The position numbers and the translations under genes were made by a program. The notes beneath the pieces were generated by a model. It was not told the DNA's origin. It was given only the letters and a program-made list of their open reading frames with translations, and ran no database searches. This document shows positions 32,031 through 40,278 of a stretch of 40,284 nucleotides of DNA, piece after piece. The stretch covers positions 1-40,284 of the forward strand of contig CAYSSO010000016.1 of the NCBI GenBank assembly GCA_964433875.1, written 5' to 3'. Positions within the stretch are counted from its first letter, which is position 1. The number at the start of each line of letters is the position of its first letter. Origin of the DNA: Athalassotoga sp964433875 (GTDB lineage Bacteria > Thermotogota > Thermotogae > Mesoaciditogales > Mesoaciditogaceae).

Positions 32031-34226
32031 TCACGGTGAAAACTTTTTTATGAATTCGAATATTTGTCTGATACTTGTGTTATGAAAGGCCCCATGGTAT
32101 GCCCTAACTGCGAGAACAGAAGATTGTGATTGTTCAAAGATGAGATCTGTCTTTAATCCTAACAAACTGTCCCCTATGTTCCAATCGGTCGAGATCCCGA
32201 TGACTACAAGATCACAATCTTTTGAAAGTTCGACTATCTTCTGCCATGCAGAAGGGCTATATTCTACCAAAATATCACCATTTATCTTCAACGAATCAAG
32301 TACGTCAGAAAGCACTTTTTTGTATTCTTCGATTTCTTTATCATCGTCTTCGGAAGTTATTTTAAGGATCGTGATCTTTGCATCAGGATAAGCGTTTGAG
32401 ATCCTCTTAAGCGTGGTGGCGGCCATCTGAGAGTATACGCTTCCGCTGTATGGAAAGAGGATGCGCTTGAATCGATTGCCCGCAAATTTGATTATACCGA
32501 CATCGATGGGAGATCTTTCCAAGATCTTCCTTTCCCACTTGCTGAAGGTCTTCCCATTTTCTTCCTTCCATTCCATCAAGATCATGTTGATTTTGTTTTC
32601 AACGGCAAATTTGTCAACTATCTTTTCTCTGTCTTTTGACAAAATGACATGTAGATCGATCTTTGCGTCTTTCCCATTTCCAAAATCAGAGACATGTTTT
32701 CTTATTATTTCAAATTTTTCAACTGATCTCCTTAAAGTTTCGTAACTGTCTTCATCATTTACGATATCCGGTACGTCTACTATCCCTATTGGGATAAAAT
32801 TCCCGTTGGAGATATCGAAAGAAAAATTCAACAAAGATTCACCCGATTTTTCATCTTCCAACACAGAGAGTACTTTGAAATTGTCGCTAACGTTTTTGAC
32901 CTTCAAAAATGGCAAAGGCTCATTTGAGATACCCTTTGGAGCCGTTTTTAACTTTGGACTGAGAAGATAATAGACAATTCCAATTGTCGATATCGCAATT
33001 ACAAAGCCCAAAGCAAGTCTATCTGTGTAAAGCAAAATTAAGATCATCACAACGTTAAACGCTATGGCAAAGATCGGAATATAAGGATAAAATGGCACTT
33101 TAAATCCTTTTTGAGTATTCAAATTTCTTTTTCTTGAATACAAAAGAGAGAGATTTATGAAAGCATATCCTGTAAGCGTTAAAGAACTTGCTATTATTGA
33201 AATCTCTTCGACATTTTGTGTTATCGTCGCCACAAGAACGATAACCGATGCCACCACGATGCTAAAGATCGGAGACTGGGTTTTCGGATTTATCGATTGG
33301 AAGAAATATGGAAGCCTTTTGTCTCTCGATAGCGCAAAAGAAGTTCTCGATGATGCAAGTAAAGAGGTGTTCATACAAGATAAGGTGGCTAAAATACCCG
33401 CTCCGGCAAAGATGTATCCTCCCAGTGGTCCTCCGATTATTTTGGCCGTATTTATCATGAAATTGCCGGCATTTTGTGCCGTGATGGTGTTAACATTTAA
33501 GACGGCACTTCCTATAAAGAAAGCCAGAGTTTTAACTACAAGCACAACAACCATGGAGATCATTATGGCAAGAGGAATAGTTCTCTTTGGGTTTTTGACC
33601 TCTTCTCCGAGCGTCGTCACGGCGTCAAATCCTATGTAAGTCATGTAAAGGATACTCATCGTCTGAAACATCGGAACAAATCCGTTAGAAAAAAACGGAG
33701 TTACATTTTTCACGTCGGCAAATTTAAATCCGTAGATTATGTACCCTATTAGAATACCCACAAAAATCGTCACTATCGTATTTTGAAGCAAAGCGGAATT
33801 TTTAATGCCACTTATCTGATTCGATGCTACATAGACTATCAAAATCAAAGATCCTATGATTCCGGGCAAAAATGGAATGAAGTAGTGAAGAAAATTTCCA
33901 AATCCTATCGCAAACAAAGATGCAGATAAAGCATATCCAATCCACAGAATCCAGCCGGTGAAAAAACCTGTAAAGTTATTTCCGAAGGTTGCTCTCACGT
34001 AAGAATATCCTCCGCCGGCTTCGGGTACAAAGGTAGAAAATTCCGCAAAAGAAAAGGAAGTCAGAAATGTTGCCATACCTGCGAGAAAAATCGCGAGAGT
34101 CGCCGAGGGACCTGCCATTTTAAAGACCGTGCCCGCGAGAACAAAGATGGCCCCGCCTATCATAGAGCCAACGCTTACCATCGTTGCGGAATACAGTCCA
34201 AGTGTTCTGTTAAGTTTTTTGGGCAC
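32031..34226 (-). CDS. APC-family amino-acid permease fused to tandem Usp-like domains
   Basis: About 731 aa. Residues from about 5 to 440 form a 12-helix amino acid-polyamine-organocation transporter: GLYSATMVSVGSMIGGAIFVLAG holds the GxGxIFG-type helix-1 break, and EAGGGYSYVRATFG is the family's helix 3 signature. The last 270 residues are cytoplasmic and look like two universal-stress (UspA) domains, the second with KRILFPYSGSVYSQMAA, then DLVVIGIS and SSVLAVR. Such fusions occur in cationic or neutral amino acid transporters. I choose GTG 34226 because AGGAGG precedes it by 6 bases; a TTG at 34259 lacks a site. It overlaps the upstream membrane gene by 17 bases. Confidence 0.88.
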   Translation of the reverse strand: MPKKLNRTLGLYSATMVSVGSMIGGAIFVLAGTVFKMAGPSATLAIFLAGMATFLTSFSFAEFSTFVPEAGGGYSYVRATFGNNFTGFFTGWILWIGYALSASLFAIGFGNFLHYFIPFLPGIIGSLILIVYVASNQISGIKNSALLQNTIVTIFVGILIGYIIYGFKFADVKNVTPFFSNGFVPMFQTMSILYMTYIGFDAVTTLGEEVKNPKRTIPLAIMISMVVVLVVKTLAFFIGSAVLNVNTITAQNAGNFMINTAKIIGGPLGGYIFAGAGILATLSCMNTSLLASSRTSFALSRDKRLPYFFQSINPKTQSPIFSIVVASVIVLVATITQNVEEISIIASSLTLTGYAFINLSLLYSRKRNLNTQKGFKVPFYPYIPIFAIAFNVVMILILLYTDRLALGFVIAISTIGIVYYLLSPKLKTAPKGISNEPLPFLKVKNVSDNFKVLSVLEDEKSGESLLNFSFDISNGNFIPIGIVDVPDIVNDEDSYETLRRSVEKFEIIRKHVSDFGNGKDAKIDLHVILSKDREKIVDKFAVENKINMILMEWKEENGKTFSKWERKILERSPIDVGIIKFAGNRFKRILFPYSGSVYSQMAATTLKRISNAYPDAKITILKITSEDDDKEIEEYKKVLSDVLDSLKINGDILVEYSPSAWQKIVELSKDCDLVVIGISTDWNIGDSLLGLKTDLIFEQSQSSVLAVRAYHGAFHNTSIRQIFEFIKKFSP

Positions 34227-35238
34227 TTTCAGCCTCCTTGCTTTTGGCTTTGAATTCAAAGAACATTGTCACAATTCCAAGCAAAATAGGAAGATAATAT
34301 GTCGATATTCTCCATATCAAAATTCCAGCCATAACAGCCGGTGGACTTCCATACATTGAAAAGACAAGGTAAAAAGCCCCTTCTATGCCACCGGAAGATC
34401 CAGGAGTTGGAAAATAATAAACAACGAAAGACAACAGGATAAAGATAGCGCTCAATGACCAGAATGAAAGAAAAAATTGGGCTCCATTTTCGTAAGAGGC
34501 TGCCATTATGGATCTGTAAAGTATGTAGTAAAGAATGCCAAGATCCAAAATTCCTGTTATAGCATCGAAAATTATCAAAAACGGCTTTTTCATCCAGATC
34601 ATGTGCATTGCATCGTAAAATTGCCTGACATTACTTTCGAACTTTGTTAAAACCTCAACGTCGTCTTTTTTGAACAATTTGAAGATCCATTTCAGAATGC
34701 GTGATCTTTTGACGAGATTCACAAGCCCAACGCCAGCATGCGGTACAAGAAGCATCAAAACTATGGCAAAAGAGATTATCACTCCAAATAAAAGGATCGC
34801 CCACAAGATCTGGCTTAAGACGGGTATGCCTATTTGAATGTAGAAAAGATATCTTTTCAACAACAAAATAGACGAGATCGAAAGAAAGACAATCATCGTA
34901 CTCCAGCGGGTTAAAATAATGGCCGATGAAATTTCTGGCCTTACCTTCCATTTTGAGAGGTGATATATCTGAAATGGCTGGCCTCCGGCAGAAGAAGGCG
35001 TTATGTATGTGTAAAAATATCCCAAAATTGAATTTGAAAGCGCTACCCGCCATTTCACACGTTCTCCGAGAAAATAAGTCATTACCATCGTTCTAATGGT
35101 ATCTATTAATATTATACCCATGAAAAGGCCAAAGCCTATAAGTATATCGATCGGGGATAAGAATAAAATCTTCAGTATTTGTGTACTGTCTTTTGCAAAG
35201 ATCAAAAACACCGCAAAGACCGAAGCGGTTGAAAGCAA
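34210..35238 (-). CDS. YbhN/UPF0104 family (LPG-synthase TM-like) membrane protein
   Basis: At least 342 aa with 8 or so helices. The family signature NSILGYFYTYITPSSAGGQPFQ (TPsxxGG-x-P) and the later YYFPTPGSSGGIEGAFYLVF are clear. The fold is that of the membrane half of lysyl-phosphatidylglycerol synthases and related lipid flippase-like proteins. The first standard start is TTG 35238, but the same frame upstream encodes NERKKLYKSLFIA, which fits helix 1 and has AAAGGGGAG upstream without a start codon. A one-base change in the A5 run (35245-35249) would instead connect ATG 35276 (MKERNFTKAF). The stop overlaps the APC gene. The lipid substrate is unknown. Confidence 0.82.
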   Translation of the reverse strand: MLSTASVFAVFLIFAKDSTQILKILFLSPIDILIGFGLFMGIILIDTIRTMVMTYFLGERVKWRVALSNSILGYFYTYITPSSAGGQPFQIYHLSKWKVRPEISSAIILTRWSTMIVFLSISSILLLKRYLFYIQIGIPVLSQILWAILLFGVIISFAIVLMLLVPHAGVGLVNLVKRSRILKWIFKLFKKDDVEVLTKFESNVRQFYDAMHMIWMKKPFLIIFDAITGILDLGILYYILYRSIMAASYENGAQFFLSFWSLSAIFILLSFVVYYFPTPGSSGGIEGAFYLVFSMYGSPPAVMAGILIWRISTYYLPILLGIVTMFFEFKAKSKEAESAQKT

Positions 35239-35342
35239 GGCTATAAAAAGGCTTTTGTAAAGTTTCTTTCTTTCATTTTTAGATTCGGCGCTAACTTCTA
35301 ATCTCCCCTTTAAAAAGCATATTCGAAGATCAACCTAACATA

Positions 35343-35371
35343 TTTATCATAACATGAATGATCGATCTCAA
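35343..35371 (-). promoter_or_regulatory. Weak candidate promoter of the ybhN-like/APC pair
   Basis: TTGAGA (35366-35371) and GATAAA (35343-35348) on the minus strand are 17 bases apart. The -10 is a poor match (four of six), so this is tentative. Confidence 0.35.
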
Positions 35372-35513
35372 ATCACTGCGCCGGTTATCTTTTGATCCAT
35401 TTACCGAAGCGAAAGGCAGACATCGAGTGGGATACCTGTCGGAGCCAAAATGGTATTTTACACATGATCAGGAGCAAAGGCTTTTCACAACAATCATCAA
35501 AAAACAAAGATAA
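35358..35513 (+). CDS. Possible 51-residue ORF in the intergenic region
   Basis: ATG 35358 opens a 51-codon frame (MIDLKSLRRLSFDPFTEAKG, later GYLSEPKWYFTHDQEQ) ending at TAA 35511-35513. Composition looks protein-like, with aromatic and charged residues, but there is no ribosome binding site and I recognise no family. It may be a gene fragment or chance. The rest of the roughly 390-base gap holds the candidate promoters and an inverted repeat listed separately; nothing else is evident. Confidence 0.25.
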   Translation: MIDLKSLRRLSFDPFTEAKGRHRVGYLSEPKWYFTHDQEQRLFTTIIKKQR

Positions 35514-35542
35514 TCAATTTAATTTTATGATTTTGAGATTAA

Positions 35543-35560
35543 ATTCAAAATAATTTGAAT
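35543..35560. promoter_or_regulatory. Perfect inverted repeat, probable DeoR-type operator
   Basis: ATTCAAA-ATAA-TTTGAAT is a perfect 7-bp inverted repeat, 12 bases upstream of the -35 of the uronate-isomerase-like operon. DeoR-family operators often contain such TTCA/TGAA half-sites. The regulator encoded at 36911 is the likely binder. Confidence 0.5.
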
Positions 35561-35572
35561 ATTTCACCAAAA

Positions 35573-35600
35573 TTGACAGAAAAAGGCCAGATTTTACATT
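35573..35600 (+). promoter_or_regulatory. Promoter of the sugar-acid operon
   Basis: A perfect TTGACA (35573-35578) is followed 16 bases later by TACATT (35595-35600). The leader to ATG 35664 is about 55 bases and carries GGAGG. Confidence 0.6.
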
Positions 35601-35663
35601 TGCATTTATCTACTTTTATATGTTTTCATTTAATTGTATTTGGTTTTATTTGGAGGCGAAAAA

Positions 35664-36911
35664 ATGAATATAAAGAAAGAAGAAGTAAGTAAGATCGTCA
35701 AGAATGCTGTCGATGAGGCTCAAATAGTCGATCTTCATACCCATATCTTCGATTTGAGATTCAAAGATTTATTGTTGTGGGGAATCGACGATCTTCTGAC
35801 TTACCATTATTTAATAGCCGAAGTTATGAGATTGTCCGACATGCCTTACGATGAATTCTGGACGATGACGAAGACAGAACAGGCAAATCTTGTATGGAAA
35901 ACGTTGTTCATCGAGAATTCTCCAATAAGCGAGGCGGCAAGGGGAGTTATAACTGTTTTGAAATCCGTCGGCCTTGATCCGTCGACGCGGAATCTTGAAG
36001 AGTACAGAAAATTCTTCGCGTCTAAGAAAGTAGACAAATACATCGATCTCGTTTTCAAGACGGCCCACATAAAATACGTCATCATGACAAATGATCCGTT
36101 CGTCGAAGACGAAAGAAAAATCTGGATCAAGAATGAAAAAGGAGATACCCGGTTCAAAAGCGCTCTGAGAATCGATCCACTCCTTGTGAAGTGGCCATCT
36201 TCTTACATTAAACTCAGAGAATGGGGATACGATGTCGAAGAGAAGTTGACGGAAAAGACCTTCTCTGAGATCAAAAGATTTCTTTCCGACTGGATAGAAC
36301 GGATGAATCCGGTCTACATGGCCGCGTCGCTTCCGCCTGAGTTCGAAGTTCCTTCAGACACCGAAACGGCCTTGATAATAGAGAATGCCATAATTCCCAT
36401 CTCTTACGAAAAAGATGTGCCATTTGCGATGATGATAGGCGCAAAAAAACTCACAAATCCTCAATTGAAACTTGCCGGAGACTCTGTCGGTAAGGCAGAT
36501 ATAAAGGCCGTTGAATATCTGGCGAGAATGTACCCTCACAACAAATTTTTGCTAACGATGCTCTCGAGAGAAAACCAACACGAACTCGTTGTTGCCGCAA
36601 GGAAGTTCAGAAATATTCACGTCTTTGGTTGCTGGTGGTTTTTGAACAATCCATCAATAGTCGATGAGATAACGCGAGAGAGAATAGAGATGCTTGGTTT
36701 GAGTTTCACACCTCAGCATTCAGATGCACGGGTGCTCGATCAACTCATATACAAATGGGATCATTCAAAGAAGGTTATAGAGAAGGTTTTGATAGACAAA
36801 TATCTCGATATTTTGGAAGATGGATGGGTTGTAACCGAAGAGGAAGTAAAAAGAGACGTCGAAAAACTCTTCGGTGGAGAATTCGAAGCGTTTTTGAAGA
36901 GGAGATTTTAA
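35664..36911 (+). CDS. Uronate isomerase (UxaC)-like amidohydrolase-fold enzyme
   Basis: 415 aa, shorter than the usual 450-470. The metal-binding IVDLHTHIFDLRFKDLLLWG at the N-terminus and late GCWWFLNNPSIV and HSDARVLDQLIYKWDHSKK segments are family signatures; uronate isomerases interconvert glucuronate/fructuronate or galacturonate/tagaturonate. It starts at ATG 35664, 8 bases after GGAGG; an upstream TTG (35634) lacks a site. Its stop TAA shares one base with the regulator's ATG (TAATG). Given the unusual partner downstream, the real substrate may be a related sugar acid rather than a common uronate. Confidence 0.85.
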   Translation: MNIKKEEVSKIVKNAVDEAQIVDLHTHIFDLRFKDLLLWGIDDLLTYHYLIAEVMRLSDMPYDEFWTMTKTEQANLVWKTLFIENSPISEAARGVITVLKSVGLDPSTRNLEEYRKFFASKKVDKYIDLVFKTAHIKYVIMTNDPFVEDERKIWIKNEKGDTRFKSALRIDPLLVKWPSSYIKLREWGYDVEEKLTEKTFSEIKRFLSDWIERMNPVYMAASLPPEFEVPSDTETALIIENAIIPISYEKDVPFAMMIGAKKLTNPQLKLAGDSVGKADIKAVEYLARMYPHNKFLLTMLSRENQHELVVAARKFRNIHVFGCWWFLNNPSIVDEITRERIEMLGLSFTPQHSDARVLDQLIYKWDHSKKVIEKVLIDKYLDILEDGWVVTEEEVKRDVEKLFGGEFEAFLKRRF

Positions 36912-37702
36912 TGTTAGAGGAAACACGAAAGGCCCGCCTTATAGACATAATAAAGGAAAAGGGAGAGGTTACGGTAAAGGAACTTTCTGAGATTTTGGGT
37001 GTGACCGGAACGACTATAAGAAAGGATCTTTCAGATCTTGAAAATCTTGGCATGGTGGTTCGTACTCACGGAGGAGCATTGCTCCCGTCTCATACAAAAG
37101 TAGAGTGGAGTTTCATTCAAAAATCGCAGCAGCACGTTGAAGAAAAGTATGCCATAGCAAAAAAAGCGCTCGAGTTTGTAAAGCCCGGAGACAGCATAAT
37201 TTTGGACAGCGGCACGACGACTTTGGCGATGGCAAGAGAGATAAAAAGAATAAAATTGCTTCCGTTGACGATCGTCACGAACAATTTCTTTATAGCAACT
37301 GAACTGGTCGGCACGGGTATCGACCTTATAGTTATAGGCGGGATTGTAAGGGAGAATAGTTTCTCTTTGATAGGCGCATTTGCAGAAGAGAACATAAAAA
37401 AAATATACGCGGACAAGGCCTTTGTCGGTGCGACGGGATTTTCGAAAGATGGCTTTATGACTCCAAATATAAATGAGGCAAAGATAAAGTCTTTGATGAT
37501 CTCGCAATCGAGCGAATCTTTTGTCATCGTTGATTCTTCGAAATTTGAAAGACCATCATTTGCAATTTATGCGAATTTGAATCAAGTAGATCACGTTATA
37601 ACTGATTGGAAGGTGTCAGAAAGTGCAAAAGCGATACTGCTAAATGCCGGCGTGGATTTGATCGTTGCGAATAAGGAGGACGAAAATGATCTTAAAAGAT
37701 AA
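36911..37702 (+). CDS. DeoR-family transcriptional repressor
   Basis: 263 aa, standard length. The N-terminal HTH reads RKARLIDIIKEKGEVTVKEL, then GVTGTTIRKDLSDLENLGMV and RTHGGALL, the DeoR signature. The C-terminal DeoRC sensor domain shows DSGTTTLAMAREI and TNNFFIATEL, then VIGGIVRENSFSLIG. This domain binds phosphorylated sugars as inducers. The start is ATG 36911 after GAGGAGATTTTA; a longer frame from 36755 lies within the isomerase gene and is unrelated. Its last 17 bases overlap the fusion enzyme. It probably controls this operon via the palindrome at 35543. Confidence 0.93.
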   Translation: MLEETRKARLIDIIKEKGEVTVKELSEILGVTGTTIRKDLSDLENLGMVVRTHGGALLPSHTKVEWSFIQKSQQHVEEKYAIAKKALEFVKPGDSIILDSGTTTLAMAREIKRIKLLPLTIVTNNFFIATELVGTGIDLIVIGGIVRENSFSLIGAFAEENIKKIYADKAFVGATGFSKDGFMTPNINEAKIKSLMISQSSESFVIVDSSKFERPSFAIYANLNQVDHVITDWKVSESAKAILLNAGVDLIVANKEDENDLKR

Positions 37703-39815
37703 CATTGTAACTGTTGTCCAGCCAATGGCCTTCCCGGGGCGGCAGAACACGAATTCCATGCAAAGAGGAGAGCCAAGCGAGAAATATTTGATGGAATCGC
37801 TCAAAACAATTGCTTCAGATAATTATTTCGGCGGAATAGAGATAACGCGCATAAAAGATCCCGTTTTGAGAAAAAAAGCGATAGATTTTCTCAAAACGAC
37901 AAAACTTCACATCTTCTTCGGCGCCCAGTTTGTCCAGTCTCTGAACGAAGAAGGGTATGCGCCTACCGATATCTCTTCGATAAACGAACTTGACAGGGTA
38001 AACGGTGTAAACCGTCTCAAGGAATTGATCGATCAGGCGTACGAATTCGACGCCGAAGGATTTACATTCAGGTCGGGACGCGATCCAGGAATAGAATTGC
38101 GCGATGTTGCAAAACTTTCTTTGGTAAGATCCATTCACGAACTTTGCGAATATTCAGATAACGTGGCAAAGAAACTTAAAAGAAAGCCGATGAAGTTGAT
38201 CTTGGTCATGTTCGATAGAATCAACGATCCGCGAGGGCGCTTTCACGATCAGTTAATAGGGCCTACCCTTGAGGCAATAGAGATAGCAAGGCGTGTAAGA
38301 GATGAGTACCATCACGATGAATTCGGACTTTTGTACGATCTGACCCACATGTTGCTCATAAGAAATACAAAATCGATAATCGAGCATATAAACCTTGAAA
38401 TACAATCGGGAGACCAAACGGAAAAATACGAGAACTTGGTAAGGGAAGAAGAGGTCGAGGAGCCCGAATTTTCGGAGGTCTTACAGTATCTAAAGCCTTA
38501 CCTTTTCCATGTACACATAGGAAATTGCGTGCTCGATCCCAACGATCCCAACTACGGGGACGCGCACATATCCTTTGCATATCCAAACGGAGCCATAAAG
38601 TTAAGAGAGGTTGCCGACTTCGTCAAGGCGCTTCACGAGATGGATTACACAGGGCCGATCGGATTTGAAGTCATGCCGCGCGGACGTGAGGGAAGTGTGC
38701 CCGTATTGCAACATTCTAAGTCTTTCTACGACGATGCGAGAACCTGGCAGGACGTCATATACGGAGTTGGAAAGTACAGATTTGTAACGCGCGAATACTT
38801 TCCCGAATGGGCATTCTACAAATTGACAGATCTCAGGGTTAAAAATCCCGAAATAATAGAGGAAACTTTAAAATCAAGAAAAAGAAGAAAATCCCTGACC
38901 GAGGACGGTTACCTCGTCATCCTCGCGGCCGATCATCCGGCCCGCCGCGTTACCGGCGTGGGCGATAATCCCACGTTAATAGGTGACAGGCTCGAATATT
39001 TAGGAAGAATTGTAAGAGTTTTAACGTACGGCTACGTTGACGGCGTTATGGCCACACCGGATTTGATAGATGAACTTGCAATGATAGATTACCTTTACAA
39101 AAAATCTGGAAGAAAGAGTTTTTTGGATAACAAGATAATAATGGGCAGCATGAACAGATCTGGTCTTGCGGGAATTGAATATGAAATGGAAGACGTCATA
39201 ACCTCTTACTGGCCGAAAGATCTCGTGAGATTTAACCTCGATGCCGGAAAGTTGCTCTTCAGACTCGACACCGGAAAATACTCGAGATGGTCTTTGAAAA
39301 CGCTTGAAGAATGCGCGGCAGCCGTCAGAGAATGCAACGAGTTAGGCCTTCCTGTCTTTTTGGAGCCGTTGCCGGTAACAAGAAAGGATGAGAATTCATC
39401 GTATGAAGTCATAGCAGATGCGAATGAACTGATCAAAATCGTCGGCGTAGTTTCGGCAATAGGTGGAAGCAGTGCCAAGATGTGGATAAAGATTCCTTAC
39501 GTTCCGAATTTCGAAAGAGTCGCAAGATCGACGACATTGCCGATTCTTATTCTTGGCGGAGAATCAAAAGAAGATCCGACCTACACGATGGAAAATCTCT
39601 CGAAAGCACTCGAAAGCGGTCCGAACGTGAGAGGTGCGCTCATCGGACGAAATGTGCTCTTTCCCGGTGACGACGATCCGGCGGCTGTATCTTACGGAGT
39701 CTTCAGAACCGTTCATGACGGGCTGAGCGCGGCGGAGGCTTTGGAAGATTTGATAAAGCACAGAAATGACAATTTTGACGAATTGAAGAAAGTATTCGAA
39801 GAGACTTTAGAATGA
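37686..39815 (+). CDS. Two-domain fusion: xylose-isomerase-like TIM barrel plus Cgl0159/DhnA-type aldolase-like barrel
   Basis: 709 aa from ATG 37686 (AAGGAGGACGAAA upstream). Residues 1 to about 395 form a xylose-isomerase-like barrel of the sugar epimerase/isomerase group (IolE/IolI type). Candidate metal ligands sit in GGIEITR, LLYDLTHMLL, LFHVHIGN, GDAHISF and GFEVMPRG. Residues about 410-705 resemble the Cgl0159 family, a second TIM barrel found in actinobacterial inositol clusters: LAADHPARRVTGVGDNP, VDGVMATPDLIDEL, IMGSMNRSGLAG, MWIKIPYVPNFERV and LIGRNVLFPGDDDP. Lys602 (in WIKIPY) is where class I DhnA/LacD-type aldolases place the Schiff-base lysine, and GGES plus GRN form a likely phosphate site. 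This suggests isomerisation and carbon-carbon cleavage in one chain. The substrate is unknown. Confidence 0.82.
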   Translation: MILKDNIVTVVQPMAFPGRQNTNSMQRGEPSEKYLMESLKTIASDNYFGGIEITRIKDPVLRKKAIDFLKTTKLHIFFGAQFVQSLNEEGYAPTDISSINELDRVNGVNRLKELIDQAYEFDAEGFTFRSGRDPGIELRDVAKLSLVRSIHELCEYSDNVAKKLKRKPMKLILVMFDRINDPRGRFHDQLIGPTLEAIEIARRVRDEYHHDEFGLLYDLTHMLLIRNTKSIIEHINLEIQSGDQTEKYENLVREEEVEEPEFSEVLQYLKPYLFHVHIGNCVLDPNDPNYGDAHISFAYPNGAIKLREVADFVKALHEMDYTGPIGFEVMPRGREGSVPVLQHSKSFYDDARTWQDVIYGVGKYRFVTREYFPEWAFYKLTDLRVKNPEIIEETLKSRKRRKSLTEDGYLVILAADHPARRVTGVGDNPTLIGDRLEYLGRIVRVLTYGYVDGVMATPDLIDELAMIDYLYKKSGRKSFLDNKIIMGSMNRSGLAGIEYEMEDVITSYWPKDLVRFNLDAGKLLFRLDTGKYSRWSLKTLEECAAAVRECNELGLPVFLEPLPVTRKDENSSYEVIADANELIKIVGVVSAIGGSSAKMWIKIPYVPNFERVARSTTLPILILGGESKEDPTYTMENLSKALESGPNVRGALIGRNVLFPGDDDPAAVSYGVFRTVHDGLSAAEALEDLIKHRNDNFDELKKVFEETLE

Positions 39816-39826
39816 GGTGATTTGGG

Positions 39827-40261
39827 ATGATATTCGACATGAAAGAGGAAAATTTGATCTTCGTAAGATTCGACACGAATGATGATTTTTTTGAGTCTTT
39901 GTATTCGGTCGTTGAAAAGTATTCGATGAATGCCGGAGTAATTCTTTCCGGGATGGGCATGTTCAAAGATTTTGAAATAGGATGGTTCAACATGGAAAAG
40001 GATCAGTACGAAAAGATAAAGATAGAGACACCCCACGAACTTGTCGCATTGACGGGCAACATAGCAAGAAAAGACGGGAAGCCCTTTGCACATATTCATG
40101 TCGCCCTCGCAGGGCCCGACAAAAAACTTGTCGGCGGTCATCTGTTTTCCGCGAAGGTAAACATAACAAACGAGATCTTCATCTACAAGATAGATTCAAT
40201 GAAATTCGAAAGAGTTGCGTATGGGTCATTTAACAGGTTGGAAGGAAAGTATTTCAAATAA
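39827..40261 (+). CDS. PPC/DUF296 domain protein
   Basis: 144 aa, a single PPC (plant and prokaryote conserved, DUF296) domain. FVRFDTNDDFFESLYSVVEK, then MNAGVILSGMGMF and the family core FAHIHVALAGPDKKLVGGHL with conserved His and Gly residues are visible. These proteins form trimers; the bacterial function is unknown, with the HIH and GGHL loop suggesting a metal or small-molecule site. It starts 11 bases after the fusion enzyme with GAGGTGATTTGGG ahead of the ATG. Location in the operon hints at a role with the sugar-acid enzymes. Confidence 0.87.
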   Translation: MIFDMKEENLIFVRFDTNDDFFESLYSVVEKYSMNAGVILSGMGMFKDFEIGWFNMEKDQYEKIKIETPHELVALTGNIARKDGKPFAHIHVALAGPDKKLVGGHLFSAKVNITNEIFIYKIDSMKFERVAYGSFNRLEGKYFK

Positions 40262-40278
40262 CCCGAAAGGGAATTTTT

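Noticed and set aside
35415..35446. Possible riboswitch (c-di-GMP-like AAAGGC/GGAGCC elements)
   Set aside because: The conserved core and the second helix of known classes are absent, and no expression platform is apparent.
36755..36910. Upstream extension of the DeoR gene
   Set aside because: It would overlap the isomerase gene in another frame with Arg-rich nonsense sequence; ATG 36911 has a ribosome site and starts at the conserved HTH.
40262..40278. Terminator CCC-GAAA-GGG before the window end
   Set aside because: Only three pairs, and a Shine-Dalgarno follows immediately.
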